A stretch of DNA of 33,224 nucleotides from Desulfobacteraceae bacterium (GCA_030615105.1 JAUWZV010000012.1:1-33224), one strand, 5' to 3'; counted from the first letter of the stretch, positions 1 to 7,350 are shown. Notes: generated by a model not told the origin, from the letters alone. Made by a program: numbers and translations.

Positions 1-748
1 GGCAAGCGCAAGGGGCGGTTCACAGAGATAACCGGACCGTAGTCGGGTAATAAATAATAACCAATAGCTCTTTGAAAAGCTGAAGGTCATCATCTGGAAC
101 GGGCGATTCCATGACGTGCCTCACGTTCACATATCCATTCGGATTCTTTATGTCATGAGAACTCATAGAGGCTCCTTTCCATACTCTGTGTTTGGCCCTT
201 CGCCTTTATCTGCCTCCGGCGGAATGTCCTGATCATTGCATCAGGCGTTTGGCTACTATGACCTCTGCTGACTTCTGCCCAATCACACTATGAATTGCTC
301 CAAGGTGCGCTCTTATACCTGCCCTGCTACCATGTTTCGCTCATACCGCTAAGGCAGCTTCACGATATGCCCAGGCTTGTTTCACCAGTGGCCTGACTGG
401 TTTTCTTTTAGAACAGGTATTAAGATCGCCCGTTGAGCAGATCTCCCCGGATAAGGACGTGAACTTTCTCCACACAACCGCAGCATTTACCCTATCCCCC
501 GAACCCTGGGCTTTGTCATGTTGTGCTGACTTACCCGGAAACTGGCCCTTGTATGCTGTTCCTGTCCGTCGGCTCATGGATTTGCACTCCGGCTTCCTTC
601 AGACCCTCCCTCACGGGAACGCCCTTGCCTTCGGCTAGTACTTTTGTTAACGTATTTAACCATTAACAGGATTCACGTACAGGGGACTTCCATCCCATAA
701 GTTCACGCCCCCCGATAAGTCGGGATCTGCGACATGCCGGGCGTACAC
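1..748 (-). mobile_element. Group IIC intron, 5' ribozyme part, inserted in an attC site
   Basis: Read on the - strand, the stretch from about 746-748 downward has the layout of a bacterial group IIC intron: a 5' end resembling the family start GTGCGCCCGGCATG (here GTACGCCCGGCATG from 746), a hairpin with GGGATGGAAGTCCC (684-697), the internal GTCTGAAGGAAGCCGG segment (about 580-597), and GCAGAAGTCAGCAGAGGTCATAGTA (258-282) of the late domain I region. The exact 5' end is ambiguous by two bases because GT is repeated. The 5' exon is the left arm of an attC-like repeat, and the intron lies antiparallel to the cassette genes, as is known for group IIC-attC introns. No reverse transcriptase is recognisable before the left edge, so completeness cannot be judged. 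Confidence 0.75.
20..166 (-). CDS. Small 48-residue ORF inside the intron
   Basis: An ATG at 166 follows a plausible ribosome binding site (AAGGAG about 7 bases upstream) and opens 48 codons ending at TGA 20-22. It lies where the intron-encoded reverse transcriptase usually begins. The protein starts MSSHDIKNPNGYV and contains an acidic PDDDLQLFKELL stretch, and I do not recognise reverse transcriptase motifs. It may be a genuine small protein, or the front of an intron-encoded protein broken by a frameshift near codon 36, since a second frame stays open to the left edge. Function unknown. Confidence 0.3.
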   Translation of the reverse strand: MSSHDIKNPNGYVNVRHVMESPVPDDDLQLFKELLVIIYYPTTVRLSL

Positions 749-843
749 AATAGAATTCAGCGGACACAAAAAGCCGGCGGACTTTTGTAGCAGATCGAAA
801 TACCTCATTCGGCTTTTTGTGCAGCTGATTCAAGCCGTTAGCT
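749..843 (+). repeat. attC-like recombination site, left end cut by the intron
   Basis: Arms at 754-776 and 810-830 pair almost completely (both contain the ACAAAAAGCCG core and an AATTCAG/AATCAG segment), with a variable loop of about 33 bases. The right end carries a core site GTTAGCT at 837-843 (consensus GTTRRRY). The left core box is missing because the group IIC intron begins there. It marks the 3' end of a cassette whose gene lies to the left. Confidence 0.75.
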
Positions 844-883
844 ACTAAATCATAATCGAAATTGAAATACAAAGGAGGATTAG

Positions 884-1315
884 ATGTTAAAGCTAGAAAA
901 CCTGAAGTTATTTCTTGTCTTGAGTGTCTTCGTAGTTACCGGGTGTGCTGTGTATGCAGCCCATGACGACATGATTCATAATAAGTATTTGAGTGCCGAT
1001 CCTCTTCCAAATCCAAATTCTCCTTATGTTGGTACTTGGACTACAAATATGGTAGGCGGTTTAGTCTGTATAAAAATCAATCCGGATGGTACAGCAAAAT
1101 ACTGTCAAAATAAAATGAATGGCACTGTGGAGAAGATCTACGCAAAAATTTACAAAGAAGCTAATGGTGATTTGTTTTTGATAAATGAAGCTGGGGTCAG
1201 ATACAAAATCATCGATTATTCGAGTAATTATATAGACACAACGGCTTACGGCTCCAAATTCAGGTTCATACCAGGAGTCAAGTCTGCCAATTGTGAAGAT
1301 TTTCTCCGAAATTGA
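884..1315 (+). CDS. Putative lipoprotein, cassette gene
   Basis: This 143-residue protein has a hydrophobic N-terminal segment (about residues 9-20) ending in the lipobox-like VTGC, so Cys21 would be lipidated and the protein anchored to a membrane. The rest is a small domain with a PYVGTWTTNMVGG start, two further Cys (in VCIKIN and YCQNK) and alternating hydrophobic residues suggesting a beta-rich fold. I do not recognise the family. An AAAGGAGG sequence 7 bases upstream supports the ATG. It occupies the cassette between the attC sites ending at 843 and 1370. The gene is AT-rich compared with the aminotransferase cassette downstream, in line with independent acquisition. Confidence 0.75.
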   Translation: MLKLENLKLFLVLSVFVVTGCAVYAAHDDMIHNKYLSADPLPNPNSPYVGTWTTNMVGGLVCIKINPDGTAKYCQNKMNGTVEKIYAKIYKEANGDLFLINEAGVRYKIIDYSSNYIDTTAYGSKFRFIPGVKSANCEDFLRN

Positions 1316-1334
1316 TTCAATAGCATAAGAAACA

Positions 1335-1370
1335 GCGAACCAGCGCATTCAGTCGGATGCGCACGTTAGC
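1335..1370 (+). repeat. Very short attC-like site
   Basis: The 14-base arms 1335-1348 (GCGAACCAGCGCAT) and 1357-1370 (ATGCGCACGTTAGC) match as inverted repeats at 11 of 14 positions, including AAC/GTT ends and a perfect GCGCAT stem. The right end contains the core GTTAGC. At about 36 bases it is shorter than usual attC sites (roughly 57-141), but it lies exactly between two + strand genes. Confidence 0.5.
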
Positions 1371-1420
1371 AATTTAATAGGAAAAGAAAATGGAGTCTGC
1401 TTAAAGCGATAAAGATCTTA

Positions 1421-2002
1421 GTGTTAATAATAGGGTTCATGGGGGCTATCCAACTAGTAATTGCAATCCTTAAAATGACACCAGATATTTTAGGGAGATT
1501 GTCGAGATCATATATTTCCTTTAGTACACGCATGTTGGATAACCTTTCTGCCCAAAAAGCTGATGCCATAATTGGATTGCTTTTGGTTTCATTTGCCTTT
1601 GTTATACAATTAATGACAGAAATTTTTGTCACTAACTCTTTTACTCTACCATTTACGCATAGAGATAGCGTTTTATTCATAATCTTAATAGGCCTTGTTT
1701 TGTTCTCAGTAATTCGTGTATTTCATAGGATTCTACGGAAACAAATTCGGATCAATGCCGGAAAGGCCCTTATTGTAGCGCAAGCGAAAGAAGAGTGGTT
1801 TAATCATAAACCTATCCGCAATGTAAGAATTAAACCCATTGAGAGGAGCACAAAACTTCTTTGTTTCTTTGAAAGAAGTGATAATGAGGATACACTAGAG
1901 TTTCTTAGGAGGCTAGGTAGTTATATAAAATTCGACCTAATTGATTTTATAAAGGAACGATATAATATTGACGAGGAGTCGATTTCCCAGCATTTGAAAT
2001 AA
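1421..2002 (+). CDS. Three-helix membrane protein of unknown function, cassette gene
   Basis: The predicted protein of 193 residues has hydrophobic segments at about residues 2-18, 47-65 and 83-102, followed by a basic region and a soluble C-terminal tail of about 85 residues containing an acidic SDNEDTLEFL patch. It is likely an inner-membrane protein with a cytoplasmic tail, but no family is recognised. The GTG at 1421 is the first usable start; the frame is open from 1370 without an ATG, so the true N-terminus is uncertain. Its stop codon is 4 bases from the next attC site, typical of tightly packed cassettes. Confidence 0.55.
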   Translation: MLIIGFMGAIQLVIAILKMTPDILGRLSRSYISFSTRMLDNLSAQKADAIIGLLLVSFAFVIQLMTEIFVTNSFTLPFTHRDSVLFIILIGLVLFSVIRVFHRILRKQIRINAGKALIVAQAKEEWFNHKPIRNVRIKPIERSTKLLCFFERSDNEDTLEFLRRLGSYIKFDLIDFIKERYNIDEESISQHLK

Positions 2003-2006
2003 TAGT

Positions 2007-2080
2007 TGCTAACCCCTGGCTGGACGCCGACTGGGGTTCCGCTGGCGCTCCACCCCAGCCGGTCAGCCAGCACGTTGTGC
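2007..2080 (+). repeat. attC-like recombination site
   Basis: The left box GCTAAC (2008-2013) and right core GTTGTGC (2074-2080) bound a 74-base imperfect palindrome. The left arm CTGGCTGGACGCCGACTGGGG pairs with the right arm CCCCAGCCGGTCAGCCAG, leaving a short central loop. Unpaired bases in one arm are typical of attC hairpins. Confidence 0.85.
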
Positions 2081-2097
2081 GTCAAGATGGAGATCCA

Positions 2098-2931
2098 ATG
2101 GAAGAAAATGACATGAGTTCTGTAAATAAAGAAGGTTTTTTGGCTGAACACATAAACCAGTGGATCGAAAAACATAGAAAAGAAAATTCTGAGTTGTTCA
2201 AATTATGTGAGGATATTAATCGATTCTCTCATAGCACTATGCTTAACATTACAATTCACAATAAATATCTACCCGAAATTATTGGTGCATCATTGTACAT
2301 TAAGGCTATGAGTAATTTTCAAGGAGTGATCCTCATGGCAGAGCGTGGTATGATAAATGAAGCAAAAGCTTTACTAAGATGCCTCCTTGAATGCCAGTTT
2401 GCTATAGTTGCCGTCGATAAAGATAAAAACATCGTTGATCAATTTGTGTTAAAAGATCAACTTCAACGAAGAGATTACTTAAAGGCATATGTAAGAAATA
2501 AAAAGGCAGGTATTGCTCATCCCGAGGATGCACCATCTTTGGAAGAAATCGATAATCTTTTACAGGATATTAAAAAACAAATTAAGAAAAAAAGTATAAA
2601 AAAATTAACAAAACGAGATCTTGCTGAAAAGGCAGGATTATTGACAACATATGACTCTGCTTACAAAATCCTCAGTGGGACTATTCATGTGAATGCTCGT
2701 GATTTGGAACAGTATTTAGATCTTAATGATGAGGGAGAAATTAAAGGTTTTATATGGGGGCCAGATGTGGAAGAAATTGATGCCATATTATTTACTGCTG
2801 CAGAAAGTATGTTTTTTATATTAGTCGGTATTGCCCGCATTTTTTCTTTGTCATTTGATGTTACGTGGGAGAAGCTTCAGGAGAAATACAAAAGCCTTGC
2901 TAACAATTTAAATAAATCGGTTTTAACTTAA
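2098..2931 (+). CDS. DUF5677-like protein, cassette gene
   Basis: The protein (277 residues from the ATG at 2098) is largely alpha-helical. A segment near residues 70-110 (ILMAERGMINEAKALLRCLL) resembles the conserved helical region of DUF5677-family proteins, whose function is unknown. A central lysine-rich stretch (about residues 160-180) probably forms a charged helix. The longer frame begins at a GTG at 2077 inside the attC core. The ATG at 2098 is preferred because a GGAG lies about 6 bases before it. The cassette is closed by the attC at 2955-3026. No catalytic motif is seen. Confidence 0.7.
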   Translation: MEENDMSSVNKEGFLAEHINQWIEKHRKENSELFKLCEDINRFSHSTMLNITIHNKYLPEIIGASLYIKAMSNFQGVILMAERGMINEAKALLRCLLECQFAIVAVDKDKNIVDQFVLKDQLQRRDYLKAYVRNKKAGIAHPEDAPSLEEIDNLLQDIKKQIKKKSIKKLTKRDLAEKAGLLTTYDSAYKILSGTIHVNARDLEQYLDLNDEGEIKGFIWGPDVEEIDAILFTAAESMFFILVGIARIFSLSFDVTWEKLQEKYKSLANNLNKSVLT

Positions 2932-2954
2932 TATTTTTCCTTCAATATAAACTC

Positions 2955-3026
2955 GCACAACATCACAATTCACCAGATCAGCTACAGCCTGCGGCTTCCG
3001 CTGCCTGGTGATCGTGGGCGTTCGGC
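2955..3026 (+). repeat. attC-like recombination site
   Basis: The left box GCACAAC (2955-2961) and right core GTTCGGC (3020-3026) bound a 72-base imperfect inverted repeat, with AATTCACCAG on the left pairing with CTGGTGATCGTGGG on the right, and a GC-rich loop. It follows the DUF5677-like gene by 23 bases. Confidence 0.8.
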
Positions 3027-3043
3027 TTTTGAAGAGGAATTAT

Positions 3044-3075
3044 TTGACTTGCGTTGTAGAATTATCGTCTATACT
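3044..3075 (+). promoter_or_regulatory. Possible cassette-borne promoter
   Basis: TTGACT at 3044-3049 and TATACT at 3070-3075 resemble sigma70 elements, but the spacer is 20 bases. An alternative -35, TTGCGT at 3049-3054, gives 15. Neither is ideal, so this is tentative. It lies just after the attC core and 55 bases before the first gene of the two-gene cassette. Confidence 0.3.
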
Positions 3076-3130
3076 GTTAAAAATGAAAATTTTGTAATGT
3101 AATGTATAAATGGGAGGGTAAGTAGATCAT

Positions 3131-3385
3131 ATGAAGTGGTCAGAAATGCGAAAAAAATATCCTGCTAAATTCATTTTGATTGGTGACCTTGTAGAAGAAA
3201 AGATTTCAGAGACCCAATCTAAGATTATAGAAGGTAAGATTTTGAAAGTTAGTGATGATGGAAAAGAAATCAGGGAAGCCTACCAGCAGTACAAACAGAA
3301 AGGTATTGAGGTATTATATTCTCTTCCTACTACTTCTGCAGAGTTTATAGTTGAAAATGTGCCGTTTAAAGGGATCTTAACATGA
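3131..3385 (+). CDS. Small protein paired with a retropepsin-like protease
   Basis: This 84-residue protein begins MKWSEMRKKYP and alternates charged helical and beta-like stretches; no signal peptide or membrane segment is seen. Its stop overlaps the next gene by 4 bases (ATGA at 3382-3385), which indicates translational coupling. From memory, small proteins starting MKW..(I/V)R..YP are found next to clan AA aspartic proteases in other bacteria, so it may be a partner, substrate or regulator of the protease. That role is inference. GGGAGG about 15 bases upstream is somewhat far for a ribosome binding site. Confidence 0.7.
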   Translation: MKWSEMRKKYPAKFILIGDLVEEKISETQSKIIEGKILKVSDDGKEIREAYQQYKQKGIEVLYSLPTTSAEFIVENVPFKGILT

Positions 3386-3762
3386 TCTTTCAGTGGAAAC
3401 ATGGATTAATATGGATAACATTTGAGGTTGTATATGAAGGGAAAGGCATCAAAATTGACAATTGTATCTTAGATACAGGCTCTGCAACGACAGCAATTGA
3501 TATCGATTTGGTTGATTTTAATTACCGAAAACCTGCTGCGATAAAGCGTTTGTTTGGAATAGGTGGAGGTACACACGAGGTAGTAGCTCAAAAGGTTGAT
3601 AAAGTCATCATTGATGAAAATGAGTTAAAGGATATTGAAATTGAATTCGGAGGCATTAAGTCGGAATTAGGAATAAATGGATTTATCGGTAACGATATCT
3701 TAAGTCTGTTTACTATCACTATTGTATATTCAAAGCAAGAAATTGAGTTAAGATTTCAATAG
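3382..3762 (+). CDS. Retropepsin-like aspartic protease, cassette gene
   Basis: The 126-residue protein carries the clan AA signature LDTGSATTAI at about residues 30-39, where the Asp would be catalytic in a homodimer. Flap-like and psi-loop features (FGIGGGTHEVV near 65-75, then INGFIGNDIL near 104-113) are in the expected order for single-domain retropepsins. It has no signal peptide, so it should act in the cytoplasm. It overlaps the upstream small gene by 4 bases and shares its cassette, which is closed by the attC at 3779-3907. Substrate unknown. Confidence 0.8.
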   Translation: MIFQWKHGLIWITFEVVYEGKGIKIDNCILDTGSATTAIDIDLVDFNYRKPAAIKRLFGIGGGTHEVVAQKVDKVIIDENELKDIEIEFGGIKSELGINGFIGNDILSLFTITIVYSKQEIELRFQ

Positions 3763-3778
3763 GTTATTGAATCCAAAA

Positions 3779-3907
3779 ACCGAACAAAAGGTTCGAGCAG
3801 ACGGCGAGAAACCGTGGCGCTTAACAACTAATAGATTTAAGGTAGATTTTTTGATTTTTGTTCTTTATCAGTTTTAAGCTCGCCGCTGCTCAACCTTGCC
3901 GTTAGAT
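3779..3907 (+). repeat. attC-like recombination site, long type
   Basis: The left arm CGAACAAAAGGTTCGAGCAG (3781-3800) continued by ACGGCGAG pairs with the right arm CTCGCCGCTGCTCAACCTTGCC continued by the core GTTAGAT at 3901-3907. The two arms are separated by an AT-rich variable region, giving about 129 bases in all. This is one of the clearest attC sites in the window. Confidence 0.9.
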
Positions 3908-3943
3908 GCCGAGAGCACAACGTCAATTCGCAGAAAGGGGAAA

Positions 3944-5089
3944 ATGAAAGCGTTAGGCAGCCTCAACGATTTCCCTGCAGCCGATAAGTCGACCTATTTG
4001 AATACGGCTTCCGTGGCATTAATGTATGGGGATGCGGAAAAAGCCATTACCAATTGGCAGAAAGATTTGGCCGAATTCGGCACCATGAATTTTGACGAAA
4101 AGGCGGAACAGGAAGTGTTCGACGACCTTCATGTGATCTTTGCGCGTCTTGTTGGTGCTCAGCCAGAGGATATTGCAGTCGCATCGAGCGCCACAGAGTT
4201 ACTGGCCTCTTTGGCCTGGGCTATCGCACCAGGACGAAGAAGCAACATTGTCAGCACAGATATCGTGTTTCCGAGCACTCTTTATCCGTGGGCGCGGGTG
4301 GCGAGATATACGAACTGCGAGGTTCGCCTGTTGAAAGGGGAGAATAGTTATGCTGATCAGGAGGAATTGATACGGCTAATAGATGATGACACGGCGGTCG
4401 TTTGCATTTCTCATGTCGAGTATGGCAGCGGACAGAGATACGACCTTGGCCGGATCGCCGAATCGGCCCATACCCACAATGCTTTGTTAGTTGTAGACGC
4501 AGCCCAGTCCGCTGGTGCTATCCCTATTGACGCTCCAGCATCTAAGGTAGATGCTCTTGTGTCTGGAGGCTACAAGTGGCTCTGCGGGCCATTCGGCGTC
4601 GCGGTGATGTATCTGGCACCTCATCTGCAAATGAAATTGGACCCTGGACTGGTTGGTTTCCGTAGTCACAAAGACATTTGGGACCTACAGGCGGATCGGC
4701 TCAAATATCCTGACGACGCCAGCCGCTTCGAGTTCAGTACCATGGCTTATGGGTGCGCCATCGGTTTGACCCAGTCTATTCGCTATCTTTTGCGGGTAGG
4801 AGTCGAAAACATACTAGCCCACAATTTGAAACTGGCTGATCTATTAATTCAAGGCCTGGAAGAGATGAAGGCTGAAATTATTTCCCCTGGAAACGACGAG
4901 GAGAGAACGTCGATTGTCAGTGCACGCTTTCCGGGAAGGGATTCATACGAAATCGCGTGGGATTTGGGTGAGGCGGACATTGTGGTTTCGCAGAGACGCG
5001 ACTTTGTACGTTTTTCCCCTCATCTCTACAACGGGACGGATGACATCAGTCGAGCGTTGGAGAAGCTCGGTCAAATATTAGCCTCCTAA
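3944..5089 (+). CDS. Class V aminotransferase (cysteine desulfurase-like fold), cassette gene
   Basis: This PLP-dependent fold-type I enzyme has the class V signatures: DAAQSAG (Asp contacting the PLP ring nitrogen) and SGGYKWLCGPFG with the Schiff-base Lys, plus a C-terminal RFSPHLYNGTDDI segment typical of isopenicillin-epimerase and cysteine-desulfurase relatives. I see no clear catalytic-loop Cys of a desulfurase, so substrate and reaction are open (lyase, epimerase or desulfurase). The ATG at 3944 follows AAAGGGGAAA. A longer frame from a TTG at 3896 would lie in the attC core and is rejected. Codon and base use are more GC-rich than in the flanking cassettes, suggesting separate origin. 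Confidence 0.85.
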   Translation: MKALGSLNDFPAADKSTYLNTASVALMYGDAEKAITNWQKDLAEFGTMNFDEKAEQEVFDDLHVIFARLVGAQPEDIAVASSATELLASLAWAIAPGRRSNIVSTDIVFPSTLYPWARVARYTNCEVRLLKGENSYADQEELIRLIDDDTAVVCISHVEYGSGQRYDLGRIAESAHTHNALLVVDAAQSAGAIPIDAPASKVDALVSGGYKWLCGPFGVAVMYLAPHLQMKLDPGLVGFRSHKDIWDLQADRLKYPDDASRFEFSTMAYGCAIGLTQSIRYLLRVGVENILAHNLKLADLLIQGLEEMKAEIISPGNDEERTSIVSARFPGRDSYEIAWDLGEADIVVSQRRDFVRFSPHLYNGTDDISRALEKLGQILAS

Positions 5090-5190
5090 CAAAATTTTTG
5101 GTTGCAGGACGGCTTGGCACCTAATCAAGGGCTGCAGCGGATTTGCTACACGCTTCGCTGCTCGCCCGCAGCTTACCCGCGCCGTTATAT
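5084..5190 (+). repeat. attC-like recombination site
   Basis: The left box TCCTAAC (5084-5090) overlaps the aminotransferase stop codon. The right core is GTTATAT (5184-5190). The strongest pairing is between AAGGGCTGCAGCGG (5127-5140) and CGCCCGCAGCTTACCC (about 5163-5178). An alternative, outer left arm with GGTTGCAGGACGGC is also possible. Confidence 0.7.
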
Positions 5191-5260
5191 TAAGCCTTTC
5201 GGCAGGAGAGGTTGGCCAGCATATGTTTCCCCCTTTAACCAGATTCTGGCTAATATGTGA

Positions 5261-5627
5261 ATGCCTATGAAAAGTAGACATAGGAAAGTTGTTGGCTATT
5301 TCGCGACTCGCACGGGCACTATGTATATCCTCTGTGACGGTGATGCCTGTGTGATCGCCGGCTCTGAAAATGCATTGAGAAGCTATATTATTACACTTGC
5401 AAAAGAAAACCCTGCAGACTATCACATTAAAAACCCGATATGGAGAGATTCTTAAGGGGATGCGAATGGGTGGTGTCTATACATTTGATAAGAGTGCCTA
5501 CAATAAATTTCTTCCACTTGCAAAAGCTGAAGGTCTGAATATGGTTGAGTTTCAGATAGAAGATGATCCAAAGCCCCATGAGAATGCTATACGTTTGATG
5601 CGAGTGAAGTGGATTGATATAAGTTGA
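5261..5627 (+). pseudogene. Small conserved-looking protein split by a frameshift
   Basis: Two overlapping frames (5261-5455 and 5397-5627) appear to be halves of one protein of about 121 residues. The first reads from MPMKSRHRKVVGYF to ENPADYHIK, then shifts at the AAAAA run near 5429-5433. Removing one A would join it to TRYGEILKGMRMGG and run to the stop at 5627. No family is recognised and there is no signal peptide. The cause may be a real mutation or a homopolymer sequencing error. If the reading is intact, the two frames might instead be separate small proteins. The gene follows the attC ending at 5190. Confidence 0.55.
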
Positions 5628-5783
5628 ACAATATTTGAAGCAGATTAGCCTTTCCAATGATATTATCGGTCGCTATTGATAAATGAAGGGGGACGCTCTT
5701 AAATTTCTAAATAAAAAGCTATAGGTCAGGGATTGAAACTTAGCGGGTGACTTAGGTTCTCAAGCAACTTAATGATTAAGAAA

Positions 5784-5992
5784 TCATTCTATTCTACTTT
5801 GTTCTAAAATATTCCCATTAAATCTTTCACACGTATTTGTGAAAGTCAGCTTTTGGTATAAGATCCCTTTCTGGGTGCCCATACAGGCATCATGTCTCAC
5901 CTTACTGACACCCACCCAACCATCAACAGATCTGGTTGTTGAACATAGTCTTTACGTCTCTTCTGATTTCTGGCATAATCTTTAAGTCTCAT
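5784..5992 (-). pseudogene. IS110-family transposase N-terminal remnant
   Basis: On the - strand an ATG at 5992, preceded by AGGAGGTGT, opens MRLKDYARNQKRRKDY and stops after 31 codons (TGA at 5897-5899). Skipping one G in the GGGTGGGTG stretch continues with VGVSVSKVRHDACMGTQ and then KLTFTNT, which matches the start of IS110/IS1111 transposases (family pattern VGVDVSK..HDAC), until a stop at 5784-5786. The first acidic residue of the DEDD catalytic set is replaced by Ser here. It is frameshifted and lacks most of the catalytic domain, so it is a dead remnant. Confidence 0.6.
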
Positions 5993-6062
5993 GGGATACA
6001 CCTCCTATAAATATTGTTTTGATTGAATACCTTGTATCCTACAGAGGTGTGTCCTATGAGAC
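5986..6062. repeat. 19-base inverted repeat flanking a 39-base spacer
   Basis: Positions 5986-6004 and 6044-6062 are inverted copies matching at 17 of 19 bases. Each contains an AGGTGT ribosome-binding-like sequence followed by ATGAGAC. The left copy is the start of the transposase remnant. The right copy, on the + strand, leads into the region before the SYLF gene. It may be an IS-related end or a duplicated translation start. Confidence 0.6.
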
Positions 6063-6115
6063 CAAATTACTATTTGATCTCATATACGAGCCAATTAAAC
6101 AAAAAAGGAGGAAAT

Positions 6116-6685
6116 ATGAACGGTGTTTCAAGATCTTTATCGAAGACTATAGTGTTTGCTTTAGCATTTCTCGTAATTGCCGGTATATCGTTTCCAAGTG
6201 TTGCATCCGCAACTTCAGCCGAGGAGATCAACATAGGTGTCGATGCCACTTTGAAGCGGTTTCGCAAAGAGGTACCTGGAGGGAGTGATTTTTTGAAAAA
6301 GGCTGAAGGCGTGCTGGTTTTTCCGAGTGTTATCAAAGCAGGCATTGTCATTGGGGGCGAGTATGGTGAAGGGGCGCTTCGTATAGGCGGCAAGACGGTA
6401 GAGTATTACAGTACAGCGGCTGCTTCTATCGGATTTCAGTTGGGAGCACAATCCAAGTCGGTAGTATTGGTATTTCTGACAAAAAAGGCCCTTTCTGATT
6501 TTAGAAAAAGCGATGGATGGAAAGCAGGCGTAGACGGCTCAGTTGCCTTACTCAAATGGGGTGTAGGCGAAGACATCAATACCATCGATGTCAAGGATGC
6601 CATTGTCGGTTTCGTTTTCAGCAATAAGGGGTTGATGTATAACCTGACAATCGAGGGTTCAAAGTTCACAAAAATTAGTCGCTGA
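6116..6685 (+). CDS. SYLF/Ysc84-domain lipid-binding protein, exported
   Basis: This 189-residue protein has a Sec signal peptide (basic MNGVSRSLSK, then a hydrophobic core to about residue 30, with cleavage near ASA). The mature part fits the SYLF domain: a KKAEGVLVFPSVIKAGIVIGG-like start, YYSTAAASIGFQLGAQ, a VLVFLTKKAL strand and a final GLMYNLTIEGSKFTKI. Bacterial members are periplasmic or outer-membrane-associated lipid-binding proteins of unclear role. The ATG at 6116 is chosen because AAAAGGAGG precedes it and the signal peptide begins there; a longer frame from 6023 is unsupported. The attC at 6769-6840 closes this cassette. Confidence 0.85.
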   Translation: MNGVSRSLSKTIVFALAFLVIAGISFPSVASATSAEEINIGVDATLKRFRKEVPGGSDFLKKAEGVLVFPSVIKAGIVIGGEYGEGALRIGGKTVEYYSTAAASIGFQLGAQSKSVVLVFLTKKALSDFRKSDGWKAGVDGSVALLKWGVGEDINTIDVKDAIVGFVFSNKGLMYNLTIEGSKFTKISR

Positions 6686-6768
6686 CCAGTTTTCGGTCTG
6701 GGACTTTCAAAAGGAAAGTACTCAGCGATTTCACTTATTATTTGAATTCATCAAATAATGTTGACCTA

Positions 6769-6840
6769 TCGCTAACAACAGCTTCAACTCGGAAAATTCC
6801 GCTGCGCTCCAAAGCCAGCCGTTTAAGCTGGGCGTTTGAC
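6769..6840 (+). repeat. attC-like recombination site
   Basis: The left box CGCTAAC (6770-6776) and right core GTTTGAC (6834-6840) bound a 72-base imperfect palindrome. AACAGCTTCAACTCGG on the left pairs with CCGTTTAAGCTGGGCGTT on the right. No further attC is seen until 25.7 kb, so this is the right end of the main array. Confidence 0.75.
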
Positions 6841-6867
6841 GGTCGACATTAATTCACTGAGGCAGAA

Positions 6868-7350
6868 ATGAAGGAAGAGAACGGCGAACACCCTTTCGGT
6901 GACACTGGGCAGTTGATACTGCTTGTCTTGTTTCTGGTCGTCTGGGCGGGAGATTCATTTTTCCTTCGCAAATCGACTTTTCTGTCGGATTACGTGCCGT
7001 TGTATATTCGTCTGGTCATCTTGGCCGTCGCAGCTGTTGCCGCGGCCTGTCTTTTCAAGTCCGGTCATGTTGTAGTCAGTCATGAGCGGCATCCCACCGG
7101 CGTGGTGTCCACCGGCGCCTTCCGCTATGTGAGGCACCCTTTGTATTTGGGGAGCATCTTATTCTACCTCGGGCTGGCGGTTTCCACGGCTTCGCTTTTC
7201 TCCCTCGCGTTGCTGGTGGTGATATTCGCCTTCTACAATTACATCGCAAGCTATGAGGAGAAGCTGCTGGAGACAAGCCTTGGCGAGGCGTATAGAGAGT
7301 ATGAGAGAAAAACGGGGAAATGGGTGCCGAGGATTCTCAAAGGGCGGTAG
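6868..7350 (+). CDS. Isoprenylcysteine methyltransferase-like membrane protein
   Basis: This 160-residue protein has about four membrane helices and the signature of the ICMT/phospholipid methyltransferase superfamily: GAFRYVRHPLYLG near residues 83-95, and a C-terminal EEKLLETSLGEAYREYERKTGKWVP, which in the family forms the SAM and substrate site. Bacterial members methylate small or lipid substrates that are mostly unknown. It starts 28 bases after the last attC core, and could be the final cassette gene with its own attC lost or the first chromosomal gene. The start ATG has a weak GAGGCAG sequence before it. Confidence 0.8.
   Translation: MKEENGEHPFGDTGQLILLVLFLVVWAGDSFFLRKSTFLSDYVPLYIRLVILAVAAVAAACLFKSGHVVVSHERHPTGVVSTGAFRYVRHPLYLGSILFYLGLAVSTASLFSLALLVVIFAFYNYIASYEEKLLETSLGEAYREYERKTGKWVPRILKGR

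Noticed and set aside
341-577. 78-residue ORF on the - strand
   Set aside because: It lies in the conserved group IIC intron RNA (domain I), so the frame is incidental.
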